From contig NHCU01000002.1 in assembly GCA_002167365.1 (NCBI GenBank), positions 1 to 10,047 on the forward strand: a stretch of 10,047 nucleotides of DNA, written 5' to 3'. The position numbers and the translations under genes are program-made. Below are positions 1-6,719 of the stretch, piece after piece (within the stretch, counting starts at the first letter, position 1; each line of letters begins with the position of its first letter). The DNA is from Betaproteobacteria bacterium TMED41. GTDB lineage: Bacteria > Pseudomonadota > Gammaproteobacteria > Burkholderiales > Burkholderiaceae_A. Under the pieces are notes generated by a model that was not told the origin of the DNA, made no database searches, and saw only the letters and a list, made by a program, of their open reading frames with translations.

Positions 1-136
1 CCTGATTCTCCCCTAAGCGCATTACCGAACCTTTACCAAATTGTTTTTCTATTTGTGCTAAAGCAGCAGAAAGGGCTTTTGTTTTTTCAGTATTCAATCT
101 AGTTTTGTTGCTAATGTTATTTTTATTACCACTCAT
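1..136 (-). CDS. recA: Recombinase RecA, N-terminal 45 residues (cut by window edge)
   Basis: RecA is the cytoplasmic strand-exchange ATPase of homologous recombination and the co-protease that triggers LexA self-cleavage. Only the first 45 codons are present; the gene continues past base 1. Residues 21-42 (ALSAALAQIEKQFGKGSVMR and on) match the conserved N-terminal helix and the start of the ATPase core in all RecA proteins. About 18 lysine/asparagine-rich residues precede this motif, somewhat more than in E. coli RecA. The ATG at 134-136 is supported by a GAGGA ribosome binding site 6 bases upstream and by a promoter with a LexA site further up. It lies downstream of the cinA-type gene in the same direction, a pairing seen in many bacteria. 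Identity is near certain despite the truncation. Confidence 0.96.
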   Translation of the reverse strand, partial: MSGNKNNISNKTRLNTEKTKALSAALAQIEKQFGKGSVMRLGENQ

Positions 137-142
137 AATTGA

Positions 143-147
143 TCCTC
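143..147 (-). promoter_or_regulatory. Ribosome binding site of recA
   Basis: GAGGA on the minus strand, 6 bases before the recA ATG. It is one of the clearest Shine-Dalgarno matches in the window; most other genes here have weak ones. It fixes the recA start. Confidence 0.75.
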
Positions 148-163
148 GTAAGTTTGAAAATTA

Positions 164-192
164 AGAGTACTGTATGTAATGCCAGTAGTCAA
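164..192 (-). promoter_or_regulatory. Predicted sigma-70 promoter of recA
   Basis: On the minus strand, TTGACT (187-192) is a good -35 element. It is followed after exactly 17 bases by TACTCT (164-169), a weaker -10 element. Transcription would start roughly 20 bases before the ribosome binding site. The layout, with the LexA box filling the spacer, is the same as in the known E. coli recA promoter. It starts 51 bases before the recA ATG and ends 24 bases short of the cinA stop codon, so recA can be transcribed independently of the upstream operon. The -10 match is imperfect, so the exact element is a prediction. Confidence 0.7.
168..187. promoter_or_regulatory. LexA (SOS) box in the recA promoter
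   Basis: Bases 170-185 read CTGTATGTAATGCCAG, a perfect CTG-N10-CAG LexA half-site pair of the beta/gammaproteobacterial kind. The flanking TA bases (168-169 and 186-187) extend the symmetry to 20 bases, close to the E. coli consensus. It fills the spacer of the predicted recA promoter, so bound LexA would block RNA polymerase. RecA is a universal SOS target, which strongly supports the call. It implies a lexA gene elsewhere in the genome. Confidence 0.85.
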
Positions 193-216
193 TATTATTG
201 AATCAAAAATTTTTTT

Positions 217-732
217 TTATTTATTTATTAAGGCAACTCTTTTAGCTAAGTTGATAATTGCATATTTAGCGGCCTGCTCTCTAATTTCTTGTCTATTACC
301 ATTGAATTTTTTATGAGTTGTGTCTACACCCCAAGGCCCGCCCCATCCAAAAAACACTTGACCTACGGGTTTTTTTTGGGATCCACCGCATGGACCAGCT
401 ATGCCTGTTATTGAGCTAGTGACTATGTTTGCAAATTTTTCTTTTGAAAGAGAATTTGCCATGCTGGCAGCGACTTGAGCACTCACTGCCCCATGGCTTG
501 AAAGTTCTTTTTCATTCACTTCCAGGAAAACATTTTTCATCCTGTTTGAGTATGTAACTAATGCCCCTTCAAACCAGGAACTACTGCCATTTAAAGATGA
601 AATCCAACTTGATGTGAGGCCACCTGTACAAGACTCTAAAAAAATAATTTTTACTCCAAATTTTCGAGCAAAAAAAGCTAAATCCATACAAATACGGACT
701 GTCAGGGCAGAGGTAACAGAGTATTTATTCAT
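217..732 (-). CDS. pncC: NMN amidohydrolase, CinA C-terminal domain family (PncC-like)
   Basis: This 171-residue protein is the stand-alone CinA C-terminal domain, which in studied members deamidates nicotinamide mononucleotide to nicotinate mononucleotide, recycling the pyridine ring for NAD synthesis. The family signature is complete: ESCTGG at residues 33-38 with the catalytic serine, GSSSWFEGALVTYSN at about 49-63, GIAGP..GGS..KPVG at about 110-124, and NGNRQEIREQA near the C terminus (144-154). Length fits E. coli PncC/YgaD (165). The N-terminal molybdopterin-binding-like domain of full CinA is absent, and the ATG at 730-732 leaves no room for one. The upstream sequence offers only a weak ribosome binding site. 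It follows pgpA by 33 bases and precedes recA, matching the classic cinA-recA neighbourhood, so databases may call it cinA. Confidence 0.93.
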   Translation of the reverse strand: MNKYSVTSALTVRICMDLAFFARKFGVKIIFLESCTGGLTSSWISSLNGSSSWFEGALVTYSNRMKNVFLEVNEKELSSHGAVSAQVAASMANSLSKEKFANIVTSSITGIAGPCGGSQKKPVGQVFFGWGGPWGVDTTHKKFNGNRQEIREQAAKYAIINLAKRVALINK

Positions 733-765
733 TATTCAACTATTAAATAAACATCATATTAAAAA

Positions 766-1287
766 TCATAAATTATAGACTTTTAGAAAAAGTGTTACAA
801 AAAATAATGTAAAACCCGCAGCAACTAAATCATCTAACATAATACCAAAACCACCTTTGATATTTTTATCTAACCAACCTATGGGAGGTGGTTTAAAAAT
901 ATCTAAAACTCTAAAAAGAATAAAGGCCATAAGCTGGATGAACCAATCAGATAATCCAACTAAGACGAATTCACCCAAAGGATCATTGACTGATGGCAGT
1001 AAAGCTAATACAAACCAAAAAGCGACAATTTCATCAATAACTATTTCTGATGGATCGTTTTTTTTTAATTTTTTTGAAGTTAGACTACACGCCCAAATAC
1101 CCAAAACAAGAGAAAGAGAAAGAAATATAATCCAAAAATCAATATTAAATGTATTCCTAAATAACAAAAACAATACCCATGCCCATAGAGTTGCAACAGT
1201 TCCAGGAGCAACTTTTGATAACCCACTGCCAAAACCCAATCCAATGAAATAAGCAGGATGTCTAAATAATAACCTTTCGGGTAACAA
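766..1287 (-). CDS. pgpA: Phosphatidylglycerophosphatase A
   Basis: PgpA is an inner-membrane phosphatase that converts phosphatidylglycerophosphate to phosphatidylglycerol, the last step before this major anionic lipid. The 173-residue product carries the family blocks in order: GLGFGSGLSKVAPGT (16-30), DPSEIVIDEIVAFW (78-91) with the acidic metal-binding residues, and a late block around FKPPPIGWLDK, followed by GGFGIMLDDLVAA. Several hydrophobic segments (about 33-48, 51-68, 88-97 and 153-170) fit a membrane protein. The start codon is TTG (1285-1287). It is chosen because there is no ATG before the first conserved block and AAAGGG lies 7 bases upstream, overlapping the thiL stop. It follows thiL by 11 bases; thiL-pgpA pairs are widespread in Proteobacteria. 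The gene contains long A runs (a run of 9 near 1058-1066) but stays in frame. Confidence 0.93.
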   Translation of the reverse strand: MLPERLLFRHPAYFIGLGFGSGLSKVAPGTVATLWAWVLFLLFRNTFNIDFWIIFLSLSLVLGIWACSLTSKKLKKNDPSEIVIDEIVAFWFVLALLPSVNDPLGEFVLVGLSDWFIQLMAFILFRVLDIFKPPPIGWLDKNIKGGFGIMLDDLVAAGFTLFFVTLFLKVYNL

Positions 1288-1294
1288 AGTCTAA

Positions 1295-1300
1295 CCCTTT
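1295..1300 (-). promoter_or_regulatory. Ribosome binding site of pgpA
   Basis: AAAGGG on the minus strand, 7 bases before the TTG start of pgpA and overlapping the thiL stop codon. It is the main support for the TTG start and suggests translational coupling to thiL. Confidence 0.6.
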
Positions 1301-2339
1301 AAAAATGAGAAAAACCACTGGAAGGATAATTTTTGAGATCAATAGGCAAACCTTTAGAATCAAGCCAAATTATGTTTTGTTTTATATTGAACCCAAAAAT
1401 CTCTTTACTTTCTTTTTCGGAAATTACTTCTCCAATTCTTGTTAATGGTAAATCCAGGTCCGCTGATAAAGACTTAATTGTTTTCCGAAACTCTTTCCTG
1501 GCAGAAAAACAAAGTTCGTATTCATCACCACTCGCTACAGCTAAACTACAACACTCATTTAAAGTTAATTTATTTTTTAAATAACAAGAAAATAAATAAG
1601 GGCCTAAACAAGATGCAATTGACAAAAAGTCAATTGTGGCAATGACTTTTCTTTTAAGATTTTTTGATGATTCCCCAAGAAGATGAAGCAAATCAGAAGA
1701 CAACCCATCTGAAATATCAATTGCAGAATTTGCAAAATCAAGTAATTCTTTTCCCAGAGCTAGGCGTGGTTGGGGTGTAAAAAGTTTTTTACAAAAGAAA
1801 TTATTTTTTAGTGCTTCAGTTGGATCTCCAAGTGAACCAGAAACCCAAATATCATCATTTAATTCCATGGATTTTCTTTTCAAAGCTTTACCAGAAGGAA
1901 CAATACCTATTACTGTAACTCCAAAAAACATTGGCGCATTCTCTTTACTTCTTACTGTGTCTCCACCTATTAATTTACATGAAAATTCGTTAGCAAGATC
2001 AAAAATCCCATCACAGAATTTACACAACCATGCCTCATCAATACTTTGAATACTAATGCTAAGAGTAAAACATAAGGGTTCTGCACCCATTGCAGCTATA
2101 TCTGACAGATTTACAGCAAGAACCTTATGTCCTATTGACTCAGGTGTGTGATCTCTTCTGAAATGTGTACCCTCAATCAACAAGTCCGACGAAACTACCA
2201 AATCAAAGCCTTTGGGTGGTGAAAAGACTGATGCATCGTCACCTATTCCAATGAAAGATTTATTTTTAAAAATTTTATTAGAATTTGTGAGGCGAGACTT
2301 TTCTCTAAAAAATGTTTCGATTAGATCAAACTCATTCAT
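1299..2339 (-). CDS. thiL: Thiamine-monophosphate kinase
   Basis: ThiL phosphorylates thiamine monophosphate with ATP to give thiamine diphosphate, the active cofactor; it is cytoplasmic. The 346-residue product is slightly longer than E. coli ThiL (325). It shows the expected blocks of the PurM/ThiL fold: GIGDDASV (31-38), SSDLLIEGTHF (50-60), AVNLSDIAAMGAEP (75-88), IGGDTVRS (124-131), SGSLGD (167-172), IDISDGLSSDLLHLL (207-221) and SGDEYELCF (270-278). The many aspartates in these blocks bind Mg-ATP and substrate. The ATG at 2337-2339 overlaps the nusB stop in ATGAATGA, an 8-base overlap typical of translational coupling. nusB-thiL-pgpA is a conserved proteobacterial order. Confidence 0.96.
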   Translation of the reverse strand: MNEFDLIETFFREKSRLTNSNKIFKNKSFIGIGDDASVFSPPKGFDLVVSSDLLIEGTHFRRDHTPESIGHKVLAVNLSDIAAMGAEPLCFTLSISIQSIDEAWLCKFCDGIFDLANEFSCKLIGGDTVRSKENAPMFFGVTVIGIVPSGKALKRKSMELNDDIWVSGSLGDPTEALKNNFFCKKLFTPQPRLALGKELLDFANSAIDISDGLSSDLLHLLGESSKNLKRKVIATIDFLSIASCLGPYLFSCYLKNKLTLNECCSLAVASGDEYELCFSARKEFRKTIKSLSADLDLPLTRIGEVISEKESKEIFGFNIKQNIIWLDSKGLPIDLKNYPSSGFSHF

Positions 2340-2805
2340 TTTTTTTTCTAATAATTTTCGCTACACTATTCATGACCCCGTTGACCATTTTATGACCATC
2401 ATTACTACCCAAAATTTTATCAATTTCAACCGCTTCATTTAGAATAATTTGTAAAGGTAATTCAGGTCTATATAAGAGTTCATAAGTTGCCAAAAGAAGT
2501 ACTGCATGTTCAACAGGAGAAACTCTCTCTAAAGAATCATTCAAAAATGGAGTGAATTTCTCTCTTATAACATCTGCATTTTTTATTGTTCCATTTAAAC
2601 AAACTTTAAAGTATTCATCATCACAATTCATATAGAAATCTTGATCCGAAACGAAATTTTCTATTTCACTCAACTGTGCAGCAGAGACTAGCCATTGATA
2701 AACACCTTGAACAATAAATTTTCTTGCAAGTCTTCTCGAACCAACTTTATTATTCAAATTTGATTCTTTTATTTTGTTATTATGTGAAATGGTTGTTTTT
2801 TCCAC
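2332..2805 (-). CDS. nusB: Transcription antitermination factor NusB
   Basis: NusB pairs with NusE (ribosomal protein S10) and binds boxA RNA to build antitermination complexes on rRNA operons. The 157-residue product holds the NusB fold from about residue 23: SRRLARKFIVQGVYQW, then SPVEHAVLLLATYEL and LQIILNEAVEIDKILGSNDGHKMVNGVMN. About 20 polar residues precede the domain, an extension often seen in betaproteobacterial NusB; E. coli NusB has 139 residues. The start used is GTG at 2803-2805, 10 bases after the ribH stop. No ATG exists before the domain, and a TTG about 19 codons further in is a possible alternative. The ribosome binding site is weak. ribH-nusB adjacency is strongly conserved in Proteobacteria. 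Confidence 0.95.
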   Translation of the reverse strand: MEKTTISHNNKIKESNLNNKVGSRRLARKFIVQGVYQWLVSAAQLSEIENFVSDQDFYMNCDDEYFKVCLNGTIKNADVIREKFTPFLNDSLERVSPVEHAVLLLATYELLYRPELPLQIILNEAVEIDKILGSNDGHKMVNGVMNSVAKIIRKKNE

Positions 2806-2815
2806 AGTCTATACT

Positions 2816-3292
2816 TTAACCGCATATTTCTTCTATAGTTTTTAATAAACCCAACATCTCTAAAACAACTTGTGCACAGTCCTCCCCCTTTTTTTTCGCT
2901 CTCACTATCGCCTGGTCTTTATTTTCTACCGCAAGAATCCCATTAGCAATTGGAATATTAGATTCCAAAGCTACCTTACTAAGACCAGATGCTGACTCCA
3001 ATGCAACAATTTCAAAATGAAATGTTTCTCCCCTAATAATTGACCCAAGAGCTATTAAAGCATCAAATTTTTTAGAATTTGCTAAATTTTTGAGTATTAG
3101 AGGAATTTCCAAAGCACCAGGAACATTAATTGAAAATATATTATTTGTTGAAACGCCTCTATTTAACAAAGAATGGTAGCAAGCCTCAAACTCAATTCTT
3201 GAAATTGAAGTATTAAAAGTTGAGGTAACAATTGCTATTGATTTATTAGAATTATCTATATCACCTGCGCTTTTTTTTGCTTGTTCATTCAT
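2816..3292 (-). CDS. ribH: 6,7-dimethyl-8-ribityllumazine synthase
   Basis: RibH condenses 5-amino-6-ribitylaminouracil with 3,4-dihydroxy-2-butanone 4-phosphate to form the lumazine precursor of riboflavin, normally as a pentamer or a 60-mer shell. The 158-residue protein is full length. It shows TSTFN (24-28) at the uracil-binding strand, VPGALEIPL (57-65), ALGSIIRGETFHFEIVA (80-96) with the catalytic His in GETFHF, and NGILAVENKDQAIVRA (117-132). The ATG at 3290-3292 lies 6 bases after the ribBA stop; no strong ribosome binding site is seen, so coupling is likely. An 8-base T run (plus strand, near 3271-3278) encodes a lysine pair in the variable N terminus. Confidence 0.97.
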   Translation of the reverse strand: MNEQAKKSAGDIDNSNKSIAIVTSTFNTSISRIEFEACYHSLLNRGVSTNNIFSINVPGALEIPLILKNLANSKKFDALIALGSIIRGETFHFEIVALESASGLSKVALESNIPIANGILAVENKDQAIVRAKKKGEDCAQVVLEMLGLLKTIEEICG

Positions 3293-3298
3293 AGATAT

Positions 3299-4423
3299 TC
3301 ACGAGTTTATTTGAGATGATGATAAATAATTCACTACTTCTAAGCCATAACCAGCCATGCTTGGCATCTTTCTTGGTGTCGCTAGCAGATTCATTTTCTT
3401 GACCCCAATATCTCTTAAAATCGCAGCACCAAGACCGTAGTTTCTTAAAGTACTACTTATTTTATTTGGCTGAACTGTTTTACAATTTTCAAAATTATCT
3501 AACTGTTGAAAAAATACTGATGGAGGGATTGCACAATTAAGTAAAACTACGACGCCTTTTTCTTTTTTTGAAATGTAGCGCATAGCTGCATCAAATGTCC
3601 AACTATGGGAAGATTTCTCATTTAAAAAATCCATAACAGTAAAAGGTTCATGAACCCTTACGGGACAATTTTCCTCCTCAAGATTTTTACCTTTTACGAA
3701 AACTAAATGAGGTTGCATATCTACAGAATCTTTATAAACTAAAAATTTAAAATTTCCCCAAATAGTTTTAACCATTCGTTCAGTAACTTTATATACGATA
3801 CTCTCTCTTTCACTTCTGTACTGAATTAAATCGGCTATAGTTCCAATTTTCAATTTATGCTTTTTTGAAAAATCTACTAAATCTGTAATTCTCGCCATAC
3901 TTCCGTCGTTTTTCATAATTTCACAAATTACCGAATAAGGTGACAAACCTGCTAATCTCGCCAGATCACATCCGGCTTCAGTGTGACCAGCTCTGGCCAA
4001 TACCCCACCCTCCTGAGCCATCAGTGGAAAAACATGCCCTGGTTGCACTATGTCACAAGGTTTGGCATTTTCAGCTACAGCCGCTTGGATAGTCTTGGCT
4101 CTATCTGAGGCACTAATTCCAGTTGTTACTCCTACAGCAGCTTCTATTGATAAGGTGAAAGGAGTACTTGAATTTGATCCAGCCACCATCAACGGTAAAT
4201 TTAATTCTGAACATCTTGATTTAGTCAAAGTTAAACAAATTAAACCCCTGCCGAACATGGCCATAAAATTTACTGCTAAAGAATCTACAAAATCAGCAGC
4301 CATTACCAGATCGCCCTCATTTTCACGATCCTCATCATCAACAAGGACAACCATCTTACCTTTTTTAATGTCCCCTATAATTTCCTCTGTTGATGAAATA
4401 TTAAAATTCTTATCTTGCATCAT
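3299..4423 (-). CDS. ribBA: 3,4-dihydroxy-2-butanone 4-phosphate synthase with degenerate GTP cyclohydrolase II-like domain (RibBA/RibBX)
   Basis: The N-terminal half (about residues 10-205) is RibB, which turns ribulose 5-phosphate into the four-carbon substrate of RibH. Its signatures are intact: DDEDRENEGD (29-38), RAGHTEAGCDLARLAGL (144-160) and VICEIM..DGSMAR (165-178). The C-terminal half (about 208-374) aligns in outline with RibA, ending in YGLGAAILRDIGV and LLATPRKMPSMAGYGLEV. It lacks the zinc-binding cysteine cluster and the GRGIGL-type segment of active GTP cyclohydrolase II. Such RibBX hybrids are common in Proteobacteria, so the first riboflavin step probably relies on another RibA gene. 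Two ATG codons (4421-4423 and 4418-4420) are the likely starts; an in-frame TTG at 4430-4432 would add three residues and is less likely. Confidence 0.94.
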   Translation of the reverse strand: MMQDKNFNISSTEEIIGDIKKGKMVVLVDDEDRENEGDLVMAADFVDSLAVNFMAMFGRGLICLTLTKSRCSELNLPLMVAGSNSSTPFTLSIEAAVGVTTGISASDRAKTIQAAVAENAKPCDIVQPGHVFPLMAQEGGVLARAGHTEAGCDLARLAGLSPYSVICEIMKNDGSMARITDLVDFSKKHKLKIGTIADLIQYRSERESIVYKVTERMVKTIWGNFKFLVYKDSVDMQPHLVFVKGKNLEEENCPVRVHEPFTVMDFLNEKSSHSWTFDAAMRYISKKEKGVVVLLNCAIPPSVFFQQLDNFENCKTVQPNKISSTLRNYGLGAAILRDIGVKKMNLLATPRKMPSMAGYGLEVVNYLSSSQINS

Positions 4424-4442
4424 TTTTTTCAACTTTTAAATA

Positions 4443-5072
4443 TTATGTTAAGGATCCTCTGTCCTGCAAAAGGCGACACAAGTTTCGTGCAATTAAATCA
4501 ACTTCAAAATTGACTCTAGAATTAATTTTAATTTTTGCAAAAGAAGTTGTTGTCCAAGTATGAGGTATTAGATTAACAGAGATAAGACATCCCTCATGAA
4601 CATCCTTAACCGAATTAACTGTCAGACTTACTCCATTTAGAGCAATAGATCCTTTCTCAGTTAGAAATTTACCAAAAGATAACGGAATAAGAATATCTAG
4701 TTTTTTTGAATTATCAATGGACTTTATCATTACTATTGTAGCAACACCATCAACATGACCTGTGACAAGATGGCCACCAATTCGGTCTGAATATTTAATA
4801 GCTTTTTCTAAATTTACAAATCCCAATTGGTCTAAACCAACTGTTTTACTGAGAGTTTCTCCAGAAACATCAGCCTCAAAGTTCTCAGAATTTATTTCAA
4901 CAACTGTTAAACACACTCCATTTACTGATACGCTGTCCCCGATTTTTACATCTGAGCTTTCTAAACAGCCCCAGCTGACCTTAATTCTTGTCCCTCCTAA
5001 TTTTTTGTCAATCATTATATTACTTTTGACAGAAATCAACTCTCCTTTACCCTCAACAATTCCACTAAACAT
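4443..5072 (-). CDS. ribE: Riboflavin synthase, alpha subunit
   Basis: This enzyme dismutates two 6,7-dimethyl-8-ribityllumazine molecules to riboflavin and the uracil precursor that RibH reuses. The 209-residue product shows the usual internal duplication of two lumazine-binding barrels. The first starts with MFSGIVEGKG (1-10) and includes VNGVCLTVVE (50-59). The second includes IGGHLVTGHVDG (98-109), LNGVSLTVNSV (145-155) and VNLIPHT (166-172). The ATG at 5070-5072 is 2 bases after the ribD stop, and AAGGA inside the ribD end sits rather far upstream (about 12 bases). E. coli calls this gene ribC; ribE is the usual name in operons of this kind. Confidence 0.97.
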   Translation of the reverse strand: MFSGIVEGKGELISVKSNIMIDKKLGGTRIKVSWGCLESSDVKIGDSVSVNGVCLTVVEINSENFEADVSGETLSKTVGLDQLGFVNLEKAIKYSDRIGGHLVTGHVDGVATIVMIKSIDNSKKLDILIPLSFGKFLTEKGSIALNGVSLTVNSVKDVHEGCLISVNLIPHTWTTTSFAKIKINSRVNFEVDLIARNLCRLLQDRGSLT

Positions 5073-5074
5073 TT

Positions 5075-6217
5075 TTAATTTGAGTCCTTATGAAAAAAAC
5101 CAAGTGGATCAAAACCACATGGACGTAGGATTATTCTCAGATCATCGCCTAATTTAACCACTTCGCTAAATGCCCATTTTGATGCATCAAATAATGACTT
5201 TACCGATTCTGTTACCTGAAATACAGGTAAACCTTTGCCAAGAAAAATTGGGGCTACATATATTAGACATTCATCTATGAGATTTTCTTGCATAAATGAT
5301 CCACTTAATTTTGCACCAGCTTCTAGATGAAGTTCGTTGCATCCTCTAGCCGCTAATTCCTTAAGAACTCCCCTAAGATCAAGATGATTTGGAAATTTGG
5401 GATTACAAGATATCTTTAGTATTTCAATATTTTTATCTTTAAATTGTTTTTTTTGATTGTCGTCATAATTAGAATGTACAGAAGTAAAGACTATAGTTTG
5501 ACTTGAGTCAAAAAAACTGTAGTTAATATCTAGTTCTAATTTACTATCAATGAGAACTTTAGTTGGTTGTCTTGAGGTTTTTACAGACCTGACATTAAGC
5601 TGAGGGTTGTCCTTCCTCAACGTTCCTATTCCAGTCATAATCATGCATGATCTGGCACGCCATTTGTGACCATCTTTTCTCGCTTGCTGTCTGGTAATCC
5701 ATTTGCTGTCTCCTGATAAAAGTGCGATAAATCCATCCATTGACATTGCAACTTTGGCTCTTACCCAGGGTTGTCCGTATTTCATTCGTTTTATGAATCC
5801 AAGATTAAGGTTGATTGCCTCAACTTCAAGGACACCATAAGTTACACTAATACCCGCTTTAATTAGATCACTTATACCCCCCCCGTTAACATTTGGATTT
5901 GGATCTTTCATAGCAACGATAACTCTACTAACCTTTGCATTAATTAGACTATGAGTACAAGGAGGGGTTTTTCCACTTGTATTGCAAGGTTCCAAAGTTG
6001 TGTATACGGATGAGCCCTCAGCATCAAGGCCAGCCTCTTTCAAAGCGATAATTTCAGCATGTTCTTTGCCAGCTGTAATGTGACCACCTTTTCCAATAAC
6101 TTTTGAGTCTTTTACAATCACACAACCAACTCTAGGGTTGGGACTAGCAGAAAAAACACCCTTGGTAGCCATTTTAATTGCTTGACGCATGAACTCACGA
6201 TCTTGATTTATGATCAA
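5075..6217 (-). CDS. ribD: Bifunctional diaminohydroxyphosphoribosylaminopyrimidine deaminase / 5-amino-6-(5-phosphoribosylamino)uracil reductase
   Basis: RibD performs the second and third steps of riboflavin synthesis. The N-terminal deaminase domain (about 5-145) has SPNPRVG (25-31), HAE (53-55) and LEPCNTSGKTPPC (75-87), giving zinc ligands H53, C78, C87 and general acid/base E55. The C-terminal reductase domain (about 149-370) has PWVRAKVAMSMDG (150-162), WITRQQARKDGHKWRA and MTGIGTLRKDNPQL (194-207), which form the NADPH and substrate site. At 380 residues it is full length. The start is TTG (6215-6217): AAGGA lies 6 bases upstream and the only nearby ATG, at codon 10, would cut into the first helix. 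The nrdR stop is 1 base away. The usual His of PCSH[HY]G is absent (PCNTSG). An 8-G run encodes three glycines at 112-114. Confidence 0.95.
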   Translation of the reverse strand: MIINQDREFMRQAIKMATKGVFSASPNPRVGCVIVKDSKVIGKGGHITAGKEHAEIIALKEAGLDAEGSSVYTTLEPCNTSGKTPPCTHSLINAKVSRVIVAMKDPNPNVNGGGISDLIKAGISVTYGVLEVEAINLNLGFIKRMKYGQPWVRAKVAMSMDGFIALLSGDSKWITRQQARKDGHKWRARSCMIMTGIGTLRKDNPQLNVRSVKTSRQPTKVLIDSKLELDINYSFFDSSQTIVFTSVHSNYDDNQKKQFKDKNIEILKISCNPKFPNHLDLRGVLKELAARGCNELHLEAGAKLSGSFMQENLIDECLIYVAPIFLGKGLPVFQVTESVKSLFDASKWAFSEVVKLGDDLRIILRPCGFDPLGFFHKDSN

Positions 6218-6218
6218 T

Positions 6219-6701
6219 TCAAGTCCTTTTCTTTTTGACTTTGCGTTGTTTTTTTAGTCCAACTTCATCCAATAGATCCTGAAAATCTGAAACGTCCTCA
6301 AAGCTTCTATAAACGGACGCAAATCTAACATAACCAACTTTATCAATTTTACGTAGTTCCCTCATAACAAGTTCTCCAAGTCTCTGTGAGGAAATTTCTC
6401 TGTCTCCTAAAGAAGATAAAGTTTCTTCAATATGTCTAACCGCAATGTCGACAGAGTCTAATGACACCGGTCTTTTTCTAAGAGCTAAACTCATGCTTGC
6501 GCGAATTTTCTTTGACTTAAACTCTGCTCTAACTCCATTTCTTTTAACAACTACAGGCAGAGAAATTTGTATAATTTCAAGAGTTTTGAATCGTCTCTCA
6601 CAGGCTAAACAACGCCTTCTTCTTCTTATCTCAAGTCCATTCTCAGCTAACCTAGTGTCAGTAACCTGAGTATCCTGTGAACCACACGATGGGCATCTCA
6701 T
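6219..6701 (-). CDS. nrdR: Transcriptional repressor NrdR
   Basis: NrdR is a zinc-ribbon, ATP-cone regulator that represses ribonucleotide reductase operons when dATP is plentiful. The 160-residue product starts with MRCPSC and has zinc cysteines at 3, 6, 31 and 34. It also has the basic RRRRRC stretch used in DNA binding (26-31). The ATP-cone follows (about 49-139), with VVKRNGVRAEF (51-61) and KVGYVRFASVYRSFED (121-136). The C-terminal tail is lysine rich. The ATG (6699-6701) has no visible ribosome binding site. nrdR just upstream of ribD is an old conserved pairing in Proteobacteria. In many relatives glyA precedes it, but here it is a heme A synthase gene ending 18 bases away. No NrdR-box pair was recognised nearby. 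Confidence 0.97.
   Translation of the reverse strand: MRCPSCGSQDTQVTDTRLAENGLEIRRRRRCLACERRFKTLEIIQISLPVVVKRNGVRAEFKSKKIRASMSLALRKRPVSLDSVDIAVRHIEETLSSLGDREISSQRLGELVMRELRKIDKVGYVRFASVYRSFEDVSDFQDLLDEVGLKKQRKVKKKRT
6224..6228 (-). promoter_or_regulatory. Ribosome binding site of ribD
   Basis: AAGGA on the minus strand, inside the last codons of nrdR and 6 bases before the TTG start of ribD. It decides this start and makes nrdR-ribD translational coupling likely. Confidence 0.65.
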
Positions 6702-6719
6702 AAAAATACAATATAAAAA

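Noticed and set aside
193..216. Rho-independent terminator after the cinA-type gene.
   Set aside because: There is an A run followed by a T run on the minus strand but no GC-rich stem; the region reads as AT-rich flank of the recA promoter.
857..1252. A 131-codon plus-strand open frame opposite pgpA, and similar plus-strand frames opposite thiL, ribBA, ribE and nrdR.
   Set aside because: They lie wholly or mainly antisense to well-identified conserved genes, resemble no family I know, and are expected shadows of AT-rich coding DNA.
4424..4442. FMN riboswitch upstream of ribBA.
   Set aside because: The gap between ribE and ribBA is only about 19 bases, far too short, and the sequence shows none of the conserved RFN pairing.
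6702..6719. Separate promoter for nrdR-rib in the 18-base gap after the heme A synthase gene.
   Set aside because: TATATT resembles a -10 element but there is no acceptable -35 at the right distance, and AT-rich DNA gives such matches by chance.
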